Of a DNA stretch of 13,724 nt, positions 1 to 7,568 are shown piece by piece. The stretch lies in the NCBI GenBank assembly GCA_026395105.1, contig JAPLZH010000003.1, positions 1 through 13,724 of the forward strand, given 5' to 3'. The position numbers and the translations under genes are program-made. This stretch comes from Candidatus Tayloriibacteriota bacterium. GTDB taxonomy: Bacteria; Patescibacteriota; Minisyncoccia; Phycocordibacterales; PALSA-1337. Within the stretch, counting starts at the first letter, position 1, and each line of letters begins with the position of its first letter. The notes beneath the pieces are model-generated. The model was not told the origin of the DNA, ran no database searches, and saw nothing but the letters and a program-made list of their open reading frames with translations.

Positions 1-2
1 TT

Positions 3-131
3 GTACTTAAGAGGAAAATATCATTCGGTTCATTCAGAGAGAAGACTGCTGAGACCTTAGCTATACTTCTGTCTGTCTTAATGTCATACAAACAACAGGG
101 CACGATGACGTCTTACTTAAAAGGGGTGTGA
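3..131 (+). CDS. C-terminal end of a transposase-like protein, possibly IS66 family (cut by window edge)
   Basis: An open frame enters from the left edge and ends at TGA 129-131, giving 42 residues with no internal stop. It contains RKISFGSFREKTAETLAILL, then a short helix and a tail reading TSYLKGV. From memory this resembles the C-terminal tail of IS66-type transposases, which have an FxGS/GGxRS-like turn, then a helix rich in A, I and L ('aILlSvl.t.k..g'), then a final YL motif. IS66 ends usually finish in TTAC, and TTAC occurs at 136-139, eight bases past the stop, so the element end may lie there. The frame runs opposite to the neighbouring tatD operon and converges on it. Without the rest of the gene the family call is tentative. 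That it is a real 3' coding end is more likely than not. Confidence 0.4.
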   Translation, partial: VLKRKISFGSFREKTAETLAILLSVLMSYKQQGTMTSYLKGV

Positions 132-201
132 GGGGTTACAATCCGGATCCTTGCCCACAGGACTATTATTACACAATACATATGAAATATTCCTAAAGAA
201 G

Positions 202-229
202 TTCTAAAGAAATAATGAATTTTTTATCT
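202..229. repeat. 28-base dispersed repeat, copy 1, over the tatD stop codon
   Basis: The 28 bases starting TTCTAAAGAA and ending GAATTTTTTATCT recur at 11804-11831 with one mismatch (T versus A at the twelfth base). Both copies overlap the stop codon of a minus-strand gene, here tatD. This copy lacks the inverted partner that makes the other copy a hairpin. A related half-copy, CCTAAAGAA, lies just to its left at 192-200. It may be a 3'-UTR motif scattered through the genome, but two copies cannot prove that. Confidence 0.5.
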
Positions 230-1037
230 AAATTTTAAACAATCTTGATGCATTCTTCATAATAGCCCCTCGAACAGTCTCTTCTGGTATCTCCTTAATA
301 TCCGCTAGCCACTTAACCACCGCGACCACATACGCCGGCTCATTCCTTTTCCCCCTATAAGGCAAAGGAGCCACGAACGGACAGTCAGTCTCAGAGAGAA
401 TCTTATCCAAAGGAATATTTTTAATTATCTCATCATAATTCCTAGCAAATGTTATTACACCAGTAAAAGATAGGGTGAACCCTAGCTCAATATACCTTTT
501 CGCCTCTTCCAAAGTTCCAGAGAAAAAATGAGCATTTCCCCCAGCTTTCGGTTTTCTAATACTTAAGATTTCTAAGGCCTCCTCGTTCGCATTTTGATTC
601 CGCCCTTTTCCATTCCTAATATGGAGCATTAAAGGCTTATTTAAATCATGAGCAATGTCTATCTGCATTTCAAATAATTCTCTTTGTGCTAACTTATTTA
701 TCTCATCGTCATTATGAAAATAGTCTAGTCCGCATTCTCCGATAGCTATCACTTCTGACTCTTTCGCTATAGCCCGTAACTTTTCCCCTAAAACTAATCT
801 ATCTTTTTCATTTAAAGGAATTTCGGTCGGATGAACCCCCACCACAGCTTTTATTCCATCATTTTTCTTAGCTAGAGCGATAGCCTTTTCGGAAGTGCTC
901 AAATCTACACCGACGTCTATTATATAAACCCCTGCCTCGCTCGCACGTAAAAGAACAGCATCTCGATCTGCATCAAAATCCGCAATATTAATATGTGCAT
1001 GGGCATCTATATACCTCCATTTTTTATTTTTTTCCAT
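228..1037 (-). CDS. tatD: TatD-family metal-dependent hydrolase (DNase)
   Basis: This 269-residue cytoplasmic hydrolase belongs to the TatD/YcfH branch of the amidohydrolase superfamily. Family members are metal-dependent 3'-5' DNases with suggested roles in DNA repair and turnover. The metal ligands are all visible: D11-A-H13-A-H15 at the N-terminus, E101 in IGECGLDYF, H139 in MLHIRN, H170 in NAHFFSG and D218 in SETDCPF. The length is normal and nothing is truncated. The start gives the usual few residues before the YIDAHAH strand. It is the last gene of the minus-strand operon, 29 bases after metG, and such pairing of metG with tatD is common in bacteria. No GC-rich terminator is visible downstream. 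The 28-base repeat covers its stop codon. The exact substrate cannot be read from sequence. Confidence 0.93.
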   Translation of the reverse strand: MEKNKKWRYIDAHAHINIADFDADRDAVLLRASEAGVYIIDVGVDLSTSEKAIALAKKNDGIKAVVGVHPTEIPLNEKDRLVLGEKLRAIAKESEVIAIGECGLDYFHNDDEINKLAQRELFEMQIDIAHDLNKPLMLHIRNGKGRNQNANEEALEILSIRKPKAGGNAHFFSGTLEEAKRYIELGFTLSFTGVITFARNYDEIIKNIPLDKILSETDCPFVAPLPYRGKRNEPAYVVAVVKWLADIKEIPEETVRGAIMKNASRLFKI

Positions 1038-1066
1038 ATTTTTGTTTTAACTATCCTGATCACTTT

Positions 1067-2527
1067 CTACTTTCTCATGAATAGAGGCTTCTCTGGAGAA
1101 ATGCCTTTAAGTGCGCATTCAGAAACTATGCGAGCAGTCTCCGGCATAAAAGGTGTCAAAAGAAAACTGATTTTATAAAGTTCCTTTATTAAATGAATCA
1201 AATGCTCCTTTGCCTCCTCTGGCGCAGTCTTTACTAATTTAAAAGGCTGTGTCTTTTGTATATATGCATCTGCATCGGAGATAATTTTCCAAATAACATT
1301 TGAAGCTGACTGCAGGTCGAAACGGTCGAAAGCTTCAGTGTATTCCATCCACTCTTTTGAAGCCTTAATTTCCTCATCCTGCGCTAAATCAGCTTTAATA
1401 CCGAACTGAGAAGCCATTTTCATCATTCGACTAGTGAGGTTTCCTATTCCATTTGCCAATGCCGCATTATACGAATCTTTAAAGCGTTCCTTTGTAAACG
1501 GGCTATCCTCAAAAGGGCTTAATTCTCGGCAAACGAAATAGCGCAAAGCATCAGTGCTGTATTCCTGAACGATCTCAGCTGGATAAACGACATTCCCTAG
1601 TGACTTACTCATTTTTACCCCTCCGGCGCCTGTTATAAAGCCGTTTATGATGATTTTCTGTGAATTCGGTAGTCCAGCAGCCATGAGCATAGACTGCCAC
1701 ATCGCTGACTGTTGGCGAAGATTATCCTTTCCGCAATACTGCACCATTCCCCCTGATTCCCGGCTCCATTTATCAAATTTCGCCAAATCATCCGGCCAGC
1801 CTATAGCTGATATATAATTCACAAGAGCATCAAACCAAACGTACATAACCTGACTAGAATCTCCGGGCACTTCTATCCCCCAAGGCATTTTACTCTTCAT
1901 CCTAGAAATACTAAAATCCTCTAGCCCGCGAGAGACGAAAGAGCGAATTTCATTAAATCTAAATTCCGGCTGTACGAAATCTGGATTAGTACTATAAAAA
2001 TCTAAAAGAGGTTTCTGAAAAGCGCTAAATTTAAAGAAATAATTTTCTTCATCGATTAATTCTATTTGCAAATTAGGGTGCAGTGGACATTTGCCATCAT
2101 CATTTAATTCTGAGTCCATCTTCTCTAGCTCACATCCGACGCAGTATTTCGTCTTATAATTCTTCTTATAAATATATCCACCACTTAAGCACTTCTTCCA
2201 GAATTCCTGCGCCGCCATTATATGATGCGAATCTGTAGTTCTAATAAAGTTCAAATCTTCCGAAAGTCCTAAAATAGGATAAATGCCCTTAAATATAGCC
2301 GCATATTCATCCACATACTTTTGAGGATCTACTTTCATCTCCGATGCCTTCTTAAAAACTTTTATTCCATGTTCATCTGTTCCGGTATTAAAGAAAACTT
2401 CGTATCCAAGCATCTTTTTATAACGTACCACTACGTCAGCACGAATAAATTCCATAGCATGACCTAGATGTGGTTCAGCATTAACATAGGGAATTGTCGT
2501 CGTGATGTAAAAAGGTTTTTTTGGCAT
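1067..2527 (-). CDS. metG: Methionyl-tRNA synthetase
   Basis: This class I synthetase charges tRNA-Met with methionine, supplying both initiator and elongator tRNA. The HIGH motif reads HLGH at residues 20-23, GTDEHG follows at 49-54, and KMSKS sits at 305-309. A zinc knuckle C129-x2-C132...C147-x2-H150 matches the Thermus-type single-knuckle form. The anticodon-binding helical domain occupies roughly residues 340-480 and contains the usual W(K/R)xI and QPFK segments. At 486 residues it ends after that domain, so the C-terminal Trbp111-like tRNA-binding module of longer MetG proteins is absent, as in many compact forms. It lies between the AI-2E-family gene (39 bases upstream) and tatD. The leader before the ATG is purine-rich but has no clear Shine-Dalgarno sequence. 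Confidence 0.97.
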   Translation of the reverse strand: MPKKPFYITTTIPYVNAEPHLGHAMEFIRADVVVRYKKMLGYEVFFNTGTDEHGIKVFKKASEMKVDPQKYVDEYAAIFKGIYPILGLSEDLNFIRTTDSHHIMAAQEFWKKCLSGGYIYKKNYKTKYCVGCELEKMDSELNDDGKCPLHPNLQIELIDEENYFFKFSAFQKPLLDFYSTNPDFVQPEFRFNEIRSFVSRGLEDFSISRMKSKMPWGIEVPGDSSQVMYVWFDALVNYISAIGWPDDLAKFDKWSRESGGMVQYCGKDNLRQQSAMWQSMLMAAGLPNSQKIIINGFITGAGGVKMSKSLGNVVYPAEIVQEYSTDALRYFVCRELSPFEDSPFTKERFKDSYNAALANGIGNLTSRMMKMASQFGIKADLAQDEEIKASKEWMEYTEAFDRFDLQSASNVIWKIISDADAYIQKTQPFKLVKTAPEEAKEHLIHLIKELYKISFLLTPFMPETARIVSECALKGISPEKPLFMRK

Positions 2528-2566
2528 TTTCTTACTTTTTCTTTTCTTATTTCATCTTTTCTTATA

Positions 2567-3652
2567 CTATTTCGCGGGATTCAGTAGCTCCATCGCGGCT
2601 TTCTTTTTCTTTTCTATATCATTATAAATCTCCATAACGACAGCTGCCATAGGGGCAGACAGAAGTATACCTAAAATTCCGGCTAATTTTCCACCGATAA
2701 CTAAGGCTAATATAACGACGATCGGAGAAATACCGACGACTTTCTTAACTACGAGAGGATATAAAAGATGATTTTCGAATTGGTGAATTAAGATGTATAA
2801 ACATAGAACGAGTAGTACTCCGCTCGCCCCTCCGTCTACTGTAGCTATTAAAAGTGCTGGAATAGCAGAGAGAATCGGCCCGAAAACAGGAATGATTTCA
2901 AAAAGACCAGCGAGTGTGGCTAAAAGAAGTGCATGCTTAATACCTAAGATTAAAAGGCCTAAATAAACGAGAATTCCGACGAGCAGTCCTAGTAAAAGCT
3001 GTCCCTGCATCCATGAACCGATCTTTTTCTGAGACCTTTGCCAGACGTCCACCACATAATCACGTGCCTTTGCCGGAGCGACTACTCGGAGGAAACTCCC
3101 CACTCCGTCCTCCTGCACCGCTAGATAAAAAGATAAAACTACTATTAATAAGAAGCTTAATAAGCCACCGAATACTACGCCCGCCGTGGCAAAGAATCCT
3201 TCGCCAGTTCCAGCAACGATTTTTTTAATCTCTGATGTAAGGTCCTGAATAGAAAAAGATGGAGAAATACTACCGATAGAACTGTTACCAAAAATTCCAG
3301 TGTCTTTTACAGGACTCCAAAGATCACTTACACTCATATTCTGAGGTAATTTACTTAAATAGGCGCTCGCCTCATTCAAAACATTCGGTAAAAAGAAAAT
3401 TAGAACCACCGCCAAAGTAAAGACGATTAATAAATACGTCACGACAGCCGCGGGGACCCTTCCTAACTTTGCCTTTCTTCTGAACCATAAAATAGCAGGC
3501 TCTATGGAAGATGCGACGACAATAGCCGCGACGAGTACGAGCACAACATCCTTTAAAATGAGAGCAGTATAAATGAGCAAGCCGATGATGATCGCTTTTA
3601 CTATAGTGCCGACGGATATGGTTACATGAAAGCTATTCTCAGGGGTCTCCAT
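2567..3652 (-). CDS. AI-2E/PerM-family membrane transporter
   Basis: This 361-residue integral membrane protein has the layout of the AI-2E transporter (PerM, UPF0118) family. Two hydrophobic helices at about 15-50 are followed by a charged 'EPAILWFRRK' loop and another helix near 67-90. A soluble-looking stretch at about 95-145 precedes further helices around 155-180 and 215-340. Family-typical segments include ILPVFGPI-like 'EIIPVFGPILSAIPA', 'QFENHLLYPLVVKKVVGISPIVVILALVIGG' and 'ILLSAPMAAV'. Family members have been linked to autoinducer-2 export or Na+/H+ antiport, but the substrate is unknown in most lineages and should not be assumed here. It lies 7 bases after glyQS and 39 before metG, so it is translated from the same operon. 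The start ATG gives a short cytoplasmic N-terminus. Confidence 0.9.
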   Translation of the reverse strand: METPENSFHVTISVGTIVKAIIIGLLIYTALILKDVVLVLVAAIVVASSIEPAILWFRRKAKLGRVPAAVVTYLLIVFTLAVVLIFFLPNVLNEASAYLSKLPQNMSVSDLWSPVKDTGIFGNSSIGSISPSFSIQDLTSEIKKIVAGTGEGFFATAGVVFGGLLSFLLIVVLSFYLAVQEDGVGSFLRVVAPAKARDYVVDVWQRSQKKIGSWMQGQLLLGLLVGILVYLGLLILGIKHALLLATLAGLFEIIPVFGPILSAIPALLIATVDGGASGVLLVLCLYILIHQFENHLLYPLVVKKVVGISPIVVILALVIGGKLAGILGILLSAPMAAVVMEIYNDIEKKKKAAMELLNPAK

Positions 3653-3659
3653 AAACTTA

Positions 3660-4991
3660 TCATATCATCATCTTTCCATTTAGAAAAGGAATGAGCTCTT
3701 CGATCATAATTCTTTCCTGTTTACCAGAATCACGGTCACGGACTGTAACTCCAGTCCCCTTTTCTACAGTTTCAAAATCCACAGTGATACAGAAGGGTGT
3801 ACCGATTTCATCCTGACGGCGATACCTTTTGCCTATATTTCCATTATCATCAAACATGATTCCAGCTCCGTGAACTTTTTTCAAATTTAGGAATACTTCA
3901 CGAGCTTTTTCCACTAAATTCGGCTTATTTTTAAGCAAAGGAAAGACGGCGACCTTAATAGGTGCGACTCTAGGTGAGAATTTCATGAATACTCTCTTTT
4001 CACCTTCGCCACTCATTTCATCTTCCGAATACGCATCAGAAAGTACAGCTAAAACAGTTCTATCTAGTCCGAAAGACGGCTCTATACAGTGTGGTACAAA
4101 GCGTTCTTTATTAGCCTCATCGAAATATGCTAAATCTACACCAGATGCAGCCGAATGTGCCGAAAGGTCAAAGTCAGTTCTATATGCTAGACCATAAAGC
4201 TCTTTCTTTTCGCCGAATGGGAAATCGAATTCGAAGTCTATTGTGCGCTTAGAATAATGAGCTAAATCCTTAGGATCTATCTCATGTTCATGTATTTTAG
4301 ACTGGGTCAGACCTACATCCTTTGTAAATTCTAAAACCTGAGAACGGAAATGTTCAAACTTTTCCTTCCAGTCAGTAGGGCGAACGAAATACTCTATTTC
4401 CATTTGCTCGAATTCTCTGGAACGAAAGGTAAAATCACGAGGAGCAATCTCATTTCTAAAGGCCTTTCCTATCTGAGCTAGACCAAACGGTAGCTTAGGA
4501 TGAAAACTGTCCATGACATTCTTAAAATTCACAAACATTCCCTGTGCAGTTTCTGGGCGAAGGTATGAGATGGACGTCTCATCTTCGGTGGCTCCGACAT
4601 GAGTTTTAAACATCATATTGAACTGTTTTTCATCACCTAATTCCCCACCACATTCAGGACACTTTTTCTTATCTTCTAAATGGTCTGCTCGAAAGCGCTT
4701 TTTGCACTTTTTGCACTCAACTAATGGATCTGAGAATCCACCGACGTGACCAGACGCTTTCCAAACATTCTGATTCATTAAAATAGAAGCATCCACTCCG
4801 TACATATCTTCTCTATCAGAGACGAAGCGCTTCCACCATAAAGCGCGAATATTATTTTTTAAAGCTACGCCTAGATGTCCGTAATCCCAAGTACCAGCGA
4901 GGCCACCATAAATCTCTGAGCCCTGATATATAAAACCTCTTCTTTTGCAAAGAGATACTAATTCCTCCATTTTATTTTCTTCTTTTTTCAT
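3660..4991 (-). CDS. glyQS: Glycyl-tRNA synthetase, alpha2 (single-chain) type
   Basis: This class II synthetase charges tRNA-Gly. Its 443 residues match the compact alpha2 form found in archaea, eukaryotes and some bacteria, not the two-subunit GlyQ/GlyS enzyme. The N-terminus has 'LVSLCKRRGF...SEIYGGLAGTWDYG'. A zinc ribbon is formed by C93-x2-C96 and C111-x2-C114. Motif 2 runs from FRNEIAPRDFTFR (178-190) to the EFEQMEIEYF segment, and motif 3 is the 'IEPSFGLDRTVLAVL' stretch near 303-317. The anticodon-binding domain covers about 342-443, with GKRYRRQDEIGTPF. The ATG at residue 8 would give 'MEELVSLCKRRGF', the usual family N-terminus, so the true start may be at 4970. It follows the surface-protein gene by 5 bases. 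Confidence 0.97.
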   Translation of the reverse strand: MKKEENKMEELVSLCKRRGFIYQGSEIYGGLAGTWDYGHLGVALKNNIRALWWKRFVSDREDMYGVDASILMNQNVWKASGHVGGFSDPLVECKKCKKRFRADHLEDKKKCPECGGELGDEKQFNMMFKTHVGATEDETSISYLRPETAQGMFVNFKNVMDSFHPKLPFGLAQIGKAFRNEIAPRDFTFRSREFEQMEIEYFVRPTDWKEKFEHFRSQVLEFTKDVGLTQSKIHEHEIDPKDLAHYSKRTIDFEFDFPFGEKKELYGLAYRTDFDLSAHSAASGVDLAYFDEANKERFVPHCIEPSFGLDRTVLAVLSDAYSEDEMSGEGEKRVFMKFSPRVAPIKVAVFPLLKNKPNLVEKAREVFLNLKKVHGAGIMFDDNGNIGKRYRRQDEIGTPFCITVDFETVEKGTGVTVRDRDSGKQERIMIEELIPFLNGKMMI

Positions 4992-4996
4992 TTATT

Positions 4997-6943
4997 CTAT
5001 TTTGCTATTAATTCATCACCGCTATTATATGTGGAATCCGAACTAAATTTAGTGGTTAAATCTGTATGTGAGGACTGAATAGTATTTCCAGTAAATTCGT
5101 CTATTCCGCTAAAAGAAACACCTTCTAGTATAGGAGGAACTTCTCCCACCTGATTCAAAGTAGGTGTTACAGCTATCTGAAATGATATCTGCTTCTTAAA
5201 TGAACCGATTCCGGTATAAGCCGGTAAACGACCCACCTTCCAAGTAATCTTTTTATCATTAGGACTAAATGTGATGTCTTCATCCACTGGGGCAAAGGAA
5301 CCAGTCCAGTCAACGTATGAGGGAAGCTGTCCGACGACTACGGTGTTGCCAATATTACTCGAAGTAGTAGTTAATGTCCACATTATCGTATAAGTCGTCT
5401 TTTGATCAACGTGTGGCGGAATAGGACCAGAATTAGCAAATGGCCCCGAAGTACGAAATACCTGACCGGTGATTATGGCCCTCGGAGAGATTTTTATTTT
5501 TCTAACCGTGGAAGAATTAATAGTTTCTGGAACATTACTTTCAGAGGCTCTAGTTCCTTTTATATTTACAGTAAGGTTTATTTCTGGATTTTTTATTAAA
5601 TCAGTAGTTCCGATACCGATATCCATCGGGAAAAAATGGAAATTAAGTTTTCCCTGATCTCCGGGAGAGATCGAGGTTAGCTCACCACTAGTAATTCTAT
5701 TCCAAGTAATAGTTTTATCAGTAGCCCTATATAGGCCATCGACTGGATCGACAGAACTAACCATGAAAGCATTCCCGGCAAAAGTAAGTTTTATCTCTGC
5801 GTTATTTATATTCGTCGGTAAATTATTTTGGAAATTTAGTATTCCATCGACTTTTTGACCTGGGTCTACTATATAGTCTGAACCAGAAGAATCAGCATCT
5901 AAGGCGAGACTCGCGGATATAAAAGGTTTTGTAATATGAATACTTTGTGCTATTCCGACGAATGCTGTACCGATGATCTTTTCATCCTTCGAACTTTTCG
6001 TGCCTGTATTAAATCTAAAAATTCTTTGCTCATCATCCTGACCGACGATCTGGCCTGTTATCTTAACGGTTCTAGTACCCTTCGGAGGCATATCACCGAG
6101 TGACCAAGTATTATTACCATATGCAGGCTTTATATCTGCGCTCTTATAATTAAAACCGAATGGATACTGGGCCACGAGTAATACATTCTTTAAAATTTGA
6201 TCTGAATTCGAAGTTAGCTTTGCCACAACAGTAATATCCTGCCCTGAATTCGCCTCTGTATTTCCTGAAATCGTTAAGGTTACGGGAGACGACTGCATGA
6301 AAAATTCATAAGTAGCGTTCTTAGTTAAGATGGCGTTAGAATTCGCCACTCTGTATTCTATTTTTACATTAACATCTTTTTTACTATGCTCTTCTCCAAA
6401 GAAAATCGCCTTCACGGGTTCTCTAACGAATCCTCCTGGGTCTATGTCTCCGAGTATCTTTGTATATCTCTTTAGTTCTACTGCGGAATTATCTGCATTC
6501 GCAGTGCCATCAGGATACTCCACCGTAAGGTCTACTACTTCTAGTTTTACGGTGTTTTTATTAAAAACTTGAACGTCGAAAGATACAGGGTCACCGCCGG
6601 AGACATTTGTCGGACCTGAAATAGTAATATCCACATTCCCTGCTGAAATGGTGTTTCCGCCATTAAAATATGTGTATCCTGCATAGCCAGCCGCTGCTAA
6701 GAAAAAAAGTATAGAGAAGGCAAAAAATACTTTTACGAAGCTTATGTGGCGCTTCTGTTTACCGAAATCTTCCTCAGGCCTAATGTCTGGAATTTCTTTT
6801 GTATCTTCTGACCAGTTTCCTTTCACGGAAAAATCCTTTTCATGGAATTTTCCTCTTTGATCACGGAGTATGTCTGGAGCACCTCGGGAATATAGTGCCC
6901 GCTTTAGCCGGTCGATCTTATTTAGATCTTCGGATGTATTCAT
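4997..6943 (-). CDS. Membrane-anchored surface protein with Ig-like/DUF11-type repeats
   Basis: This 648-residue protein is not assigned to a named gene. Residues 1-67 are charged and should be cytoplasmic. Residues 68-92 form one strong transmembrane helix with 'FVKVFFAFSILFFLAAAGYAGY', preceded by KQKRH (positive-inside). The rest (93-648) is a beta-rich, cysteine-free extracellular part. It has repeated adhesin-like segments: 'NVDITISGPTNVSGGDPVSFDVQV', 'PVTLTISGNTEANSGQDITVVAKL', 'ASLALDADSSGSDYIVDPGQKVDGIL', and a later unit with 'YTIMWTLTTTSSNIGNTVVVGQLP'. These look like DUF11/CARDB-type modules of surface proteins. There is no LPXTG sorting signal and no C-terminal helix, so the single N-terminal helix would be the anchor. 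It lies between recO and glyQS with tiny gaps. A role in cell envelope or host attachment is an inference from architecture only. Confidence 0.75.
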   Translation of the reverse strand: MNTSEDLNKIDRLKRALYSRGAPDILRDQRGKFHEKDFSVKGNWSEDTKEIPDIRPEEDFGKQKRHISFVKVFFAFSILFFLAAAGYAGYTYFNGGNTISAGNVDITISGPTNVSGGDPVSFDVQVFNKNTVKLEVVDLTVEYPDGTANADNSAVELKRYTKILGDIDPGGFVREPVKAIFFGEEHSKKDVNVKIEYRVANSNAILTKNATYEFFMQSSPVTLTISGNTEANSGQDITVVAKLTSNSDQILKNVLLVAQYPFGFNYKSADIKPAYGNNTWSLGDMPPKGTRTVKITGQIVGQDDEQRIFRFNTGTKSSKDEKIIGTAFVGIAQSIHITKPFISASLALDADSSGSDYIVDPGQKVDGILNFQNNLPTNINNAEIKLTFAGNAFMVSSVDPVDGLYRATDKTITWNRITSGELTSISPGDQGKLNFHFFPMDIGIGTTDLIKNPEINLTVNIKGTRASESNVPETINSSTVRKIKISPRAIITGQVFRTSGPFANSGPIPPHVDQKTTYTIMWTLTTTSSNIGNTVVVGQLPSYVDWTGSFAPVDEDITFSPNDKKITWKVGRLPAYTGIGSFKKQISFQIAVTPTLNQVGEVPPILEGVSFSGIDEFTGNTIQSSHTDLTTKFSSDSTYNSGDELIAK

Positions 6944-6961
6944 GGCGAATATTATAACACA

Positions 6962-7555
6962 TTATAGATGACTTTCATTTATTGCGCGGTTAATTTCTAG
7001 AATTATCTTTCTTTTATCTTTTATGGCATTAGAGATAGTCATTTCATTAAATTCCATGTCTTTCATTAAGTATGACTCTAGGCCAATACCCTCTTTAATA
7101 TATCCTAGAGCATTTAATATACGGAGGACCGTGATGTATTCTATGGCTAGAATCTCTGCTTCTGTATTTTTGTTTTTTTCAAAGGCAAAGAAACCGGATT
7201 CTATAATAGAAAATAGATCACGGTGTTCTTCTTCGCCACGGATGAAGCGCGCGACAAGCGTGAGTATTCTAGAGTACGCACTGCGGGATAGTGGGTTTTC
7301 GAAGGTTCGGATGAACACCGCGCTCTCTTTAGCGCTTGTCGCGCGCCACACCTCCTTCCCCTTCACCACCGAAATCTCTAAAAGCCTAAAATCCTGTAAA
7401 TGCGAGCATAATTTCGAATTTACTTTTCTCACTCCCTGTGCCACCACATCTATCATTCCTAAATCCTTTGTATAAATTTTATACATTCTATCAGCCTCCC
7501 CACGCGCGAATGAAGATACTACAAAAGCCGGAGTTGTATAGATATGATACGACAC
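6962..7555 (-). CDS. recO: RecO-like recombination/repair mediator (short form)
   Basis: RecO helps load RecA on SSB-coated single-stranded DNA in the RecFOR pathway. The N-terminal OB fold is recognisable across residues 1-80: 'YTTPAFVVSSFARGEADRMYKIYTKDLGMIDVVAQGVRKVNSKLCSHLQDF' followed by 'KGKEVWR'. A helical C-terminal part covers about 85-197 ('SRILTLVARFIRGEEEHRDLFSIIESGFFAFEK'). At 197 residues it is shorter than the usual 230-260, and the four-cysteine zinc finger common in RecO is missing, as in other compact genomes. The gene lies 13 bases after ileS and 18 before the surface-protein gene, so it is co-transcribed. The start fits the family N-terminus. Residual doubt concerns the divergent C-terminal half. 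Confidence 0.82.
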   Translation of the reverse strand: MSYHIYTTPAFVVSSFARGEADRMYKIYTKDLGMIDVVAQGVRKVNSKLCSHLQDFRLLEISVVKGKEVWRATSAKESAVFIRTFENPLSRSAYSRILTLVARFIRGEEEHRDLFSIIESGFFAFEKNKNTEAEILAIEYITVLRILNALGYIKEGIGLESYLMKDMEFNEMTISNAIKDKRKIILEINRAINESHL

Positions 7556-7568
7556 AGTTATTTTTGCC

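Noticed and set aside
179..190. 12-base match CATATGAAATAT also found at 13653-13664, over the IS30 start codon
   Set aside because: It is short and AT-rich and the flanks diverge at once. At 182 it leads to a stop after three codons, so a lost IS30 copy is not supported.
7023..7475. 150-codon open frame on the + strand opposite recO
   Set aside because: It is a mirror of the recO coding frame, with no family likeness, and lies wholly within a well supported gene.
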